DNA of 32,724 nt from CAZLNO01 sp964561005. GTDB lineage: Bacteria; Pseudomonadota; Alphaproteobacteria; Kiloniellales; Rhodovibrionaceae. Shown in pieces: positions 24,198 to 32,440 of the stretch. Numbering within the stretch: the first letter of the stretch is position 1; every line of letters begins with the position of its first letter. The translations under genes and the position numbers were made by a program. The stretch spans positions 1 to 32,724 of the forward strand of contig CAZLNO010000034.1 of assembly GCA_964561005.1 (NCBI GenBank), written 5' to 3'. The notes below the pieces were generated by a model that had not been told where the DNA came from, did not search any database, and saw only the letters and a program-made list of their open reading frames with translations.

Positions 24198-24884
24198 TCA
24201 GGCCGCCGGCGCCGCCTCCGCCAGCAGCGCCGGCAGCTCTTCGAAGTGGGCGGCGATCGACCGCGCGCCGGCGGCGGTCAGTTCGTGCGCGTCGTGGTAG
24301 CCCCAGCCCACCCCGATGGCCGCCGTGCCGGCGTTGGCCGCCATCTCCATGTCATAGACGGTGTCGCCGATCAGGATGGTCTCCGCCGGCTCGGCGCCGA
24401 CCTCCGCCATGGCGTCGCGCAGCATGCGCGGGTGCGGCTTGCCCGGCCCGTGGTCGGCCGTCTGCAAGGTCACGAAGTGCCGCGCCAGGCCGTGGCGCTC
24501 CAGCGTGACCGTCAAGCCACGGCGGCTCTTGCCGGTGGCGATGCCGAGGCAGACCTGCGGCGTGTCCAGCGTCAGCAGGGCCTCGCGCGCGCCGGGGAAC
24601 AGCGGCTCGTGATAGTCGGGCTGGTGGCGCAGGGCCACGTAGCTTTCGCGGAACTCGGCGTCTACCCGAGCCAGCAGGTCCGGTCGCGCCTCGGCCGGCA
24701 GCAGTCGCGCCACCGCCTCGCCCAGCGACAGCCCGACCACGCGGCGCACCGCCTCAGCCGGCGGCGGGTCGAGCCGGGCCGCCTCGAAGGCGCGCGTCAT
24801 GGCGGCGACGATGCCGTGCTGGCTGTCCACCAGCGTGCCGTCGACGTCGAAGACGATCAGGCGAAAGGGGTGCTCGGTGCTCAT
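24198..24884 (-). CDS. HAD-family hydrolase, phosphoglycolate phosphatase-like
   Basis: This is a cytosolic phosphatase of the haloacid dehalogenase superfamily. The 228-residue product has motif I FDVDGTLVDSQHG (nucleophile Asp and acid/base Asp, residues about 12-24), motif II in LGIATGKSRRGL, the motif III lysine in GPGKPHPRML and motif IV IGDTVYDMEMAANAG. A helical cap lies between motifs I and II. Substrate is not predictable; phosphoglycolate or another small phosphate ester is likely. A 5-bp inverted repeat CTATC/GATAG (24886-24900) abuts the start codon and no clear ribosome site is visible, which is odd. It lies 50 nt after the pseudouridine synthase gene. Confidence 0.9.
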   Translation of the reverse strand: MSTEHPFRLIVFDVDGTLVDSQHGIVAAMTRAFEAARLDPPPAEAVRRVVGLSLGEAVARLLPAEARPDLLARVDAEFRESYVALRHQPDYHEPLFPGAREALLTLDTPQVCLGIATGKSRRGLTVTLERHGLARHFVTLQTADHGPGKPHPRMLRDAMAEVGAEPAETILIGDTVYDMEMAANAGTAAIGVGWGYHDAHELTAAGARSIAAHFEELPALLAEAAPAA

Positions 24885-24934
24885 ACTATCGGCCAGATAG
24901 GTATGGGGCGGCGCGATATCGAGGCTCGCGACGC

Positions 24935-25921
24935 CTACGCACCGCTGTCCACCGGCATGACGTCTTCGCCCTGCTCGGGCGCGAATCCCAGCGCCTCGAA
25001 GGTCGCCGCCATGTGCGCGGGCAGCGGTGCGGTGATGCGCAACGTGGTCCCGTCGCCGGGGTGGGGCAGGATGATCCGGCGCGCGTGCAGGTGGAGACGG
25101 TCCACGCCGAGCAACTCCGGAAAGGCGGTCCGGCCGCCGTACTTGCCGTCGCCCAGGATCGGCGTGCCGAGCAGCATCATGTGGGCGCGAAGCTGGTGCG
25201 TGCGGCCGGTCTTCGGGCTGAGCGCCTGCCAGGCCACGCCCGGCGGCGCCGTGGCGATCGTGCGATAGAGCGTCAGCGCCGGCTTCCCTTCGGGGTCGTG
25301 GCCCATCTTCTCGCCGCCGCCGCGCTTCAGCTTCGCCAGCGGCAGGTCCATGCGTCCCGCCGGCGGCTTCGGCGTCCCGGCGGTCAGCGCCCAGTAGAGC
25401 TTCACCGCGTCCTTGGAGCGGAAGGCCCGGCTCAGGCGGCTGGCCGCGGCGGCACTACGGCCGAGCAGCAGTACCCCGCTGGTGTCCTTGTCCAGGCGGT
25501 GGACCAGGCGCGGGCGCTCCGCCGCGTCGAAGCGCAGGGCGTCCAACATGGCGTCGAGGTGGCGCGTGAGCCGCGTGCCGCCTTGCGTGGCGAGCCCGGC
25601 CGGCTTGTTGACGGCCAGCACGAGGTCGTCCTTGTACAGTACCGCCTCCCGCAGCATGCGGAGGTCGCCGTCCGAGGGGACTGCCGGTGGCGTTGGCGAG
25701 GGCGCGACGGGCTCCGGCGCCAGCGGCGGGACGCGAATCTCCTGCCCCGGATGGAGGCGCTGGCCGGCCCTGGCGCGCTTGCCGTCCACGCGGACCTGCC
25801 CGGTGCGGAGCAGCTTGGCCAGATGGCCGAAGGCCAGCCCCGGATAGTGGCGCTTGAACCAGCGGTCGAGGCGCAGCTCCGCCTCGTCGGGACTGACAGT
25901 CCGGGTCTCCACCGCGCTCAT
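24935..25921 (-). CDS. RluA-family pseudouridine synthase (RluC-like)
   Basis: This enzyme isomerises uridine to pseudouridine, most likely in 23S rRNA. The 328-residue product has an N-terminal S4 RNA-binding domain (about residues 15-75, LRLDRWFKRHYPGLAFGHLAKL (LRLDRWFKRHYPG, LAFGHLAKL)). The catalytic domain has the invariant HRLDKDTSGVLLLGRSA, whose Asp is the nucleophile, plus SPKTGRTHQLRAHM and LGDGKYGG. The frame is open further upstream; the ATG at 25921 gives the family start and overlaps the crcB stop by 4 nt (ATGA), so the two are coupled. RluC-type is favoured over RluD, but target uridines cannot be assigned. Confidence 0.92.
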   Translation of the reverse strand: MSAVETRTVSPDEAELRLDRWFKRHYPGLAFGHLAKLLRTGQVRVDGKRARAGQRLHPGQEIRVPPLAPEPVAPSPTPPAVPSDGDLRMLREAVLYKDDLVLAVNKPAGLATQGGTRLTRHLDAMLDALRFDAAERPRLVHRLDKDTSGVLLLGRSAAAASRLSRAFRSKDAVKLYWALTAGTPKPPAGRMDLPLAKLKRGGGEKMGHDPEGKPALTLYRTIATAPPGVAWQALSPKTGRTHQLRAHMMLLGTPILGDGKYGGRTAFPELLGVDRLHLHARRIILPHPGDGTTLRITAPLPAHMAATFEALGFAPEQGEDVMPVDSGA

Positions 25922-26310
25922 GTCAGCGCCCACCGCATGGCCGACAGCCCGGCGAAGAGGCCACAGACCGACAGCACGACGGAGGCCAGGACATACCCCA
26001 CGGCCTGAGGCACCGCGCCGCGCTCGAACAGCACCGCGGCCTCCAGCGAGAACGTCGAGAAGGTCGTGAAGGCGCCCAGAAGGCCCACGGTGAGAAACGC
26101 CCGTACTTCGGCCGGCGGCGACCACGCCAGCGCCAGCACCTCGGTCAGCATGCCCATGACGAACGACCCCAGCACGTTCGCCAGCAGGATGCCCGCCGGC
26201 ACCCCGGCAATCCCGTCCGGCCCCAGCCAGTGGCCGATGCGGCTGACGAAGAGGTAGCGGGCCACCGCGCCGAGGGCGCCGCCGGCCGCTACCGCCAGGA
26301 TCATCTGCAT
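25918..26310 (-). CDS. crcB: Fluoride ion channel CrcB/Fluc
   Basis: Fluc proteins are dimeric inner-membrane channels that export fluoride passively. The 130-residue product has four membrane segments and the family motifs GGALGAVARYL (N-terminal), NVLGSFVMG (middle, with the conserved Asn) and GLLGAFTTFSTFSLE, whose Phe and Thr residues line the pore. GGGAGG lies 9 nt before the ATG at 26310; an ATG two codons later is less well placed. It follows chrA by 64 nt on the same strand. No fluoride riboswitch motif was found in that gap. Confidence 0.95.
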   Translation of the reverse strand: MQMILAVAAGGALGAVARYLFVSRIGHWLGPDGIAGVPAGILLANVLGSFVMGMLTEVLALAWSPPAEVRAFLTVGLLGAFTTFSTFSLEAAVLFERGAVPQAVGYVLASVVLSVCGLFAGLSAMRWALT

Positions 26311-26343
26311 GCGCCTGCGCCTCCCGATGCTCCTTCGCGTGCG

Positions 26344-26360
26344 CGTCCTAGCAGAGGACG
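26344..26360 (-). other. Short hairpin between chrA and crcB
   Basis: A 6-bp stem CGTCCT/AGGACG with a 5-nt loop lies in the 64-nt chrA-crcB spacer. There is no T tract. It may be a weak terminator or processing site between two genes of different function. Evidence is the inverted repeat alone. Confidence 0.25.
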
Positions 26361-26374
26361 GCGCGATGGCAAAG

Positions 26375-27589
26375 TCAGGCGGCGGCGCCCAGGATCGTCG
26401 CGGCGGCGGCGCAGAGGATCACCACCAGGACCGGGCTGACCCGCCAGCCGGCCAGCAGCAGGAAGGCCAGGAGGACCAGCGCGAAGTCGGCGGGCGCGCG
26501 AACGGCGCTGGTCCACACCGGGTCGTAGAGCGCCGTCGCCAGCAGCCCGACCACACCGGCGTTGATGCCCGACAGGACGGCCTTGGTACCGTTGCGCTGG
26601 CGCAACAAGGCCCAGAACGGCATGGCTCCGATCACCAGCAGCGCGCTCGGCAGGAAGATGGCCATGAGGCACAGCAGGCCGCCGGCCACGCCATTGGGCG
26701 GCGTGCTCATCGCCGTGCCGAGATAGGCGGCCAGGGTGAACAGCGGCCCGGGCAGCGCCTGCGCGGCGCCGTAACCGGCCAGGAAGGTGTCGCGGTCCAG
26801 CCAGCCCGGCGGCACCACCTGCGCCTCCAGCAACGGCAGCACCACGTGCCCGCCGCCGAACACGAGCGCGCCGGCGCGATAAAAAGCGTCGACGTAATCC
26901 ACGGCCGGGAGGGTCGTGGCGGCCGCCAGCAGCGGCAGGCCCCCCAGCAGCAGGGCGAAGGCCGCCAGGCACGCGCCTCCCGTGCCTCGCGACACGGCGA
27001 CGGCGATATCGGGGGCGGCACCCGGGCGGGCCTGCGCGTGCAGCAGCACCCGCCCGGCCAGGCCCGCGAGCGCGATGGCCCCGATCTGCCCGAGGCTCCC
27101 TGGCACGGCGGTGACCAACACGGCGGCCGCGACGGCCAGGCTTGCGCGTCGGCGATCCGGGCAGAGGCGTTGCGCCATGGTCCAGACCGCCTGCGCAACG
27201 ACCGCCGCGGCGGCGATCTTCAGACCGTGCAGCCAGGCGCCGCCCAGGGCCGCGCCATGGGCGGCGACACCCAGCGCGAAGGTGATCATCAGGATCGCCG
27301 AGGGCAGCGTAAATCCCAGCCAGGCCGCCAGCGCCCCGGGCAGGCCGGCGCGGGTCAGCCCGATCGCGAGGCCCACCTGGCTGCTGCTGGGCCCCGGCAG
27401 GAACTGCGCCAGCGCGACCAGGTCGGCGTAGGCGGATTCCGACAGCCACTGACGCCGGCTGACGAAGGCTTCATGGAAATAGCCGAGGTGCGCCACCGGG
27501 CCGCCGAAGGACAGGCAGCCCAGGCGTAGGAAGGTGAAGAACACCTCGCGCGGGCCGCCGTCGGTTGCCGCCGTGGCCGAGGTCGTCAC
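26375..27589 (-). CDS. chrA: Chromate transporter ChrA, two-domain (long-chain) form
   Basis: ChrA proteins of the CHR family export chromate across the inner membrane. The 404-residue product contains two homologous CHR domains. The first has FTFLRLGCLSFGGPVAHLGYF and LAQFLPGPSSSQVGLAIG near residues 17-85. The second has FYRAGALVFGGGHVVLPLLE and GYGAAQALPGPLFTLAAYLG in the second half. There are about ten to twelve hydrophobic segments. The frame runs upstream, but GTG at 27589 has GGGAG 8 nt before it, and the extra upstream residues look like non-coding Arg/Pro-rich sequence. It heads the minus-strand series chrA-crcB-rluA-HAD-atp12. Confidence 0.93.
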   Translation of the reverse strand: MTTSATAATDGGPREVFFTFLRLGCLSFGGPVAHLGYFHEAFVSRRQWLSESAYADLVALAQFLPGPSSSQVGLAIGLTRAGLPGALAAWLGFTLPSAILMITFALGVAAHGAALGGAWLHGLKIAAAAVVAQAVWTMAQRLCPDRRRASLAVAAAVLVTAVPGSLGQIGAIALAGLAGRVLLHAQARPGAAPDIAVAVSRGTGGACLAAFALLLGGLPLLAAATTLPAVDYVDAFYRAGALVFGGGHVVLPLLEAQVVPPGWLDRDTFLAGYGAAQALPGPLFTLAAYLGTAMSTPPNGVAGGLLCLMAIFLPSALLVIGAMPFWALLRQRNGTKAVLSGINAGVVGLLATALYDPVWTSAVRAPADFALVLLAFLLLAGWRVSPVLVVILCAAAATILGAAA

Positions 27590-27889
27590 GGCTCGCTCTC
27601 CCTGCACGAATCGTCGCCGTCGTGGGGGTGCTAGCACGATGCGGCCGGGAAAAACACCGTGGGTCCGGGGTCGTCGCCGGCTGCTGGCGGCCGGTCGGCG
27701 TCGTTGGGCAGGGGTCCGTCGCGCGGGCCGCTGGTTGATTTTGCGCTGCAACAGGCTTAGACGAAATAGGGCGGGACAAAAAAGGCGGGGACGGAAAAGG
27801 GCGGGCGTGGCCGGGTCGGGTCTGACCCGTTAAGCTGCCGTGCGCAAAGAGCAACGCGGCGAGACAATCAAGGGGTGGCGGAGCGCACC
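27590..27889. promoter_or_regulatory. Divergent chrA-pccA region with three 15-bp repeats
   Basis: No gene is seen. Three imperfect 15-bp direct repeats stand end to end: GAAATAGGGCGGGAC (27763-27777), AAAAAAGGCGGGGAC (27778-27792) and GGAAAAGGGCGGGCG (27793-27807). Just before them is TTGC-GCT-GCAA (27741-27751), a short palindrome. After them is a 6-bp stem CGGGTC/GACCCG (27812-27829). Together these may be operators and promoter elements for the carboxylase alpha gene or for chrA; function is inferred. Confidence 0.4.
27763..27807 (+). repeat. Three tandem 15-bp repeats (A-rich then GGGCGGG)
   Basis: Each 15-nt unit has an A-rich half followed by GGCGGG or GGGCGGG. The three copies are contiguous and in exact register, spanning 45 bp, 83 nt before the alpha subunit start. 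Unit-to-unit differences suggest age or functional constraint on the G-rich part. Confidence 0.6.
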
Positions 27890-29878
<1,989 letters not shown>

Positions 29879-29930
29879 GGTTGCCCCGCGGCCGCATGCT
29901 TGGGCTTCGGCCGACCGCGTGTCCGGCGGG

Positions 29931-30037
29931 CTCATCCTTCGACTGGCTCAGGATGAGGTGTTCGACAGGTCGAGAACGAGGGAATCAGTCAGCGCCACAA
30001 ATATCAAACCCTCATCCTGAGCCTGTCGAAGGATGAG
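29931..30037. repeat. REP-like inverted repeat pair (27-bp arms)
   Basis: A 27-bp sequence at 29931-29957 recurs inverted at 30011-30037 with one mismatch. The copies are separated by 53 nt. Each arm is itself a hairpin with 8-bp ends CTCATCCT/AGGATGAG around a TCGACnGGCTC centre. This palindromic family resembles repeats scattered between genes in many alphaproteobacterial genomes. It lies just after the carboxylase alpha gene and could also stop transcription there or stabilise its 3' end. Confidence 0.75.
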
Positions 30038-30091
30038 CCGGTGCCTTGCACCGCTGTTCGCCACCTTGGGCAGGACACTGGGTAACGGATC

Positions 30092-30544
30092 ATGGAACAC
30101 CTGGACTACCCGGATCTGGAGACCTGGGAGGAGCGTCGGCGCTGGTTCGAGTCGCTGGAGCAGGCGCGCGGCCAGGGCGGCGCGGCGGCGGCGCTGAGCG
30201 AGCAGGGGTGCGCGCTGATGATCGACCTGCAGGCGGTGTTCTGCGCCGGCGCCTGGGCGGCGACGATCCTGCTGGCGGGCACCATCGTGGATTCGCAGGC
30301 GCGCTACAGTCGCGCCGACCCGCGGCTGGACACCGAGCTGGCGTGGCTGCGCCGGGCCCGGAACCTGCTGGTGCACGAGAATCCCAAGGCCCCGGCGATC
30401 ACCGTCGAGGACCAGTGGACCAACCGTCGGCAGTGGGAGCGCGACGCCCGGCGCGCGGTGGCCGCGGCCATGGCGGCGCTGTATCCTGGCGCGGCGGGAC
30501 GCGACGGGCCAAGGACGAGCCAAGGGAGCGCGAGCGAAGCATGA
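30092..30544 (+). CDS. HEPN-like hypothetical protein
   Basis: The 150-residue product has no assigned function. It is predicted mostly helical. Residues 53-71 (GAWAATILLAGTIVDSQAR) resemble the second helix of HEPN-fold proteins. Residues 90-95 read RNLLVH, an Rx4H motif in which Asn follows Arg, as in the active site of HEPN ribonucleases. The tail after about 135 is low in complexity. Its stop overlaps the acylphosphatase start by 4 nt (ATGA), so the two are coupled. The ribosome site is poor. There is no neighbouring MNT nucleotidyltransferase, the usual HEPN partner. It could be a toxin, an RNA-binding protein or a degenerate member; the HEPN call is moderate. Confidence 0.7.
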   Translation: MEHLDYPDLETWEERRRWFESLEQARGQGGAAAALSEQGCALMIDLQAVFCAGAWAATILLAGTIVDSQARYSRADPRLDTELAWLRRARNLLVHENPKAPAITVEDQWTNRRQWERDARRAVAAAMAALYPGAAGRDGPRTSQGSASEA

Positions 30545-30816
30545 AGCGGGTGCGCGCGATCATCTCGGGTCAGGTACAGGGCGTATGGTATCGCGGCTGG
30601 GTGGTCGACGAGGCGAGCCGCCGCGGCCTCGACGGCTGGGTGCGCAACCGCCGTGACGGCACGGTCGAGGCCGTCTTCGCCGGCGACGACACCCTGGTCG
30701 ACGACATGATCGAGGCCTGCTGGGAAGGCCCGCCGGCCGCGCGGGTCACAAACATTCGCAGCGAGCCCTGGACCGAGTCGGTCGCCAGGGGTTTTCGTCA
30801 GACGGCGACGGTCTAG
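30541..30816 (+). CDS. acyP: Acylphosphatase
   Basis: Acylphosphatase hydrolyses carboxyl-phosphate bonds such as those of acetyl phosphate and carbamoyl phosphate in the cytosol. The 91-residue product has normal length. It has the phosphate loop GQVQGVWYRGWV with the catalytic Arg at about residue 18, and GWVRNRRDGTVEAVFAG with the catalytic Asn near residue 36. The frame is open upstream, but the ATG at 30541 gives the family start and overlaps the HEPN-like gene by 4 nt. Confidence 0.93.
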   Translation: MKRVRAIISGQVQGVWYRGWVVDEASRRGLDGWVRNRRDGTVEAVFAGDDTLVDDMIEACWEGPPAARVTNIRSEPWTESVARGFRQTATV

Positions 30817-30885
30817 GCGCGGGGCGCCCGGAGCGCATGGAAGTCGTAGGATGTCCGGCTGACTCAACCGATTCACCGGATTTCG

Positions 30886-30905
30886 GACACGGTCGAGACC
30901 GTGTC
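30886..30905 (+). other. Hairpin before the LysE-type gene
   Basis: An 8-bp perfect stem GACACGGT/ACCGTGTC with a 4-nt CGAG loop lies just upstream of the G-rich ribosome site of the exporter gene. It may end transcription from acyP weakly or shape access to the ribosome site. There is no T tract. Confidence 0.4.
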
Positions 30906-30916
30906 GGGGGGCGGGC

Positions 30917-31531
30917 GTGCTGGAACAGATCGTCATTGTGGTCGGCATCACCTTTCTCGTGATGATCAGCCCCGGCCCGGACATGGTCATCGTCATGCGC
31001 AACACCGTCATCGGCGGCCGCGCGGCGGGACTGAAGTCCTCGCTCGGCATTCTCTCCGGCAACCTGGTGCACATCGCCTACTGCGCGATCGGGGTCGGCT
31101 GGCTGGTCTCCCAGAGCATCCTGGCGTTCAGCATCCTCAAGTACGCGGGCGCCGCCTATCTGATCTATCTGGGCCTTTCCAGCTTCCTCGCGAACGGCCA
31201 CGCCCTGGAGGCAAGCGAGAGCCCGCGGCCGGCGCTGGCGCAGCGATGGTTCGTCCAGGGGTTCGTGAACAACATCCTGAACCCCAAGGGCACGCTGTTC
31301 TACCTGGGCGTCTTTACCACGGTCATCACCCCGGACACCTCGATGGGCGCCACCCTGGTCCTGGTGCTGGTCATGATGCTGGTGAGCGCGTCCTTCTGGC
31401 TGGTCTTCGTCCCAACCCTGGACAGCGGCGTCGTCCGGGGCCTGCTCGTTCGGAGCCAGAAAGCGATCAATCGCCTGTTCGGCGGCTTGCTCATCGCCCT
31501 CGGCCTGCGGGTCGCGGTGTTGGAGCGGTGA
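30917..31531 (+). CDS. LysE/RhtB-family amino-acid exporter (GTG start)
   Basis: The family exports amino acids or derivatives across the inner membrane. The 204-residue product has about six hydrophobic segments. The family motif SPGPDMVIVMRN is near residues 18-29, GRAAGLKSSLGILSGNLVH follows, then KYAGAAYLIYLGLSSF and FVNNILNPKGTLFYLGVF. Length is typical. The start is GTG at 30917, with GGGGGGCGGG just upstream. Substrate is unknown. It converges with lipB; the two stop codons lie 21 nt apart inside a shared hairpin. Confidence 0.92.
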   Translation: MLEQIVIVVGITFLVMISPGPDMVIVMRNTVIGGRAAGLKSSLGILSGNLVHIAYCAIGVGWLVSQSILAFSILKYAGAAYLIYLGLSSFLANGHALEASESPRPALAQRWFVQGFVNNILNPKGTLFYLGVFTTVITPDTSMGATLVLVLVMMLVSASFWLVFVPTLDSGVVRGLLVRSQKAINRLFGGLLIALGLRVAVLER

Positions 31532-31557
31532 ACGGCAAAGACTCGCTCGCGTTCACC
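31527..31557. terminator. Shared hairpin over the lysE and lipB stop codons
   Basis: GGTGAACG (31527-31534) pairs perfectly with CGTTCACC (31550-31557) across a 15-nt loop. The stems contain the stop codon of the exporter gene on one side and that of lipB on the other. It could act as a bidirectional terminator, though no T tract follows on either strand. Confidence 0.45.
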
Positions 31558-32242
31558 CCGCCCCGAACACCTCCGCGAAGGCGGCCTGCAGGGCGACGTC
31601 GACGTCTTCCATGGCGACCGGCAGGCCCAGGGCGTGCAGCGAGGTGACGCCGTGCTCCTGGATGCCGCAGGGCACGATGCCGCTGAAGTGCTCCAGGTCG
31701 GGGTCGACGTTGATCGCGATGCCGTGGAAGGTGATCCACTTGCGCACGCGCACGCCGATGGCGGCGATCTTGTCCTCGCGCCCGTCGTCGAAGCCCGGCC
31801 GGCGCACCCAGATGCCGACGCGGCCCTCGCGACGCTCGCCCACGACGTTGAAGCGGGCCAGCGCGCGGATGATCCATTCCTCCAGGTCGTGGACGAACCG
31901 CCGCACGTCGGCGTCCCGGCGCTTGAGGTCCAGCATGACGTAGGCCACGCGCTGGCCGGGGCCGTGGTAGGTGTACTGTCCGCCGCGCCCCGTTCGGTAG
32001 ACCGGAAAGCGTTCCGGCGTCAGCAGGTCGGCCGGGCGCGCGCTGGTGCCGGCGGTGTAGAGCGGCGGGTGCTCCAGCAGCCAGACCAGCTCGCCCGCCG
32101 CGCCCGCGCGAATGGCGGCGACGCGTTGTTCCATCTCGACAACGGCCTCGGGATAGGGAATCGGTCGGGGTGCCACGCGCCACTCGGGCGAGGCGGATTC
32201 CGCGGCGTTGCGCGGGGGCGCGGCTTGCGAAGTGATGGTCAT
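31553..32242 (-). CDS. lipB: Octanoyl-ACP:protein octanoyltransferase LipB
   Basis: LipB moves octanoyl from acyl carrier protein to lipoyl domains, the first step of protein lipoylation. The 229-residue product has the catalytic Lys158 in EDKIAAIGVRVRKW and Cys192 in SGIVPCGIQEHGVTSL. The substrate loop GRGGQYTYHGPGQRVAYVML (86-105) and ELVWLLEHPPLYTAG are also present. The frame extends upstream, but the ATG at 32242 with GGGGATAG just before it gives a normal length with about 20 extra N-terminal residues. It diverges from the malic enzyme gene. Confidence 0.95.
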   Translation of the reverse strand: MTITSQAAPPRNAAESASPEWRVAPRPIPYPEAVVEMEQRVAAIRAGAAGELVWLLEHPPLYTAGTSARPADLLTPERFPVYRTGRGGQYTYHGPGQRVAYVMLDLKRRDADVRRFVHDLEEWIIRALARFNVVGERREGRVGIWVRRPGFDDGREDKIAAIGVRVRKWITFHGIAINVDPDLEHFSGIVPCGIQEHGVTSLHALGLPVAMEDVDVALQAAFAEVFGAG

Positions 32243-32354
32243 TCTGCTATCCCCGGCGGGCAGCCTTTGGACCCGCGATTGCCCCGTATATCTTCCGGTG
32301 GAAGACGGCGCGGTCAAGGGCGCTGGTCCAGGACAACCGCGGCTTCGATGGCGA

Positions 32355-32380
32355 AAGGCCCGCCGACGCTTGCGGGCCTT
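32355..32380 (+). terminator. Hairpin ahead of the malic enzyme gene
   Basis: AAGGCCCGC (32355-32363) pairs perfectly with GCGGGCCTT (32372-32380) over an 8-nt loop, followed by CGTTGT. It sits in the 198-nt divergent spacer between lipB and the malic enzyme gene, where no upstream + strand gene needs terminating. An attenuator role is therefore possible. Function is inferred. Confidence 0.45.
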
Positions 32381-32440
32381 CGTTGTCTGCGCCATCGATG
32401 CGGCGAGCCCGACAACGGCCTTATACGCCAGGAGGTTGCC

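Noticed and set aside
26311..26374. Possible fluoride riboswitch before crcB
   Set aside because: The 64-nt spacer is short and, on the coding strand, lacks the conserved riboswitch segments; only a small hairpin is visible.
29931..30037. CRISPR-like repeat-spacer-repeat
   Set aside because: Only two copies, in inverted rather than direct orientation, and no cas genes; fits a REP pair instead.
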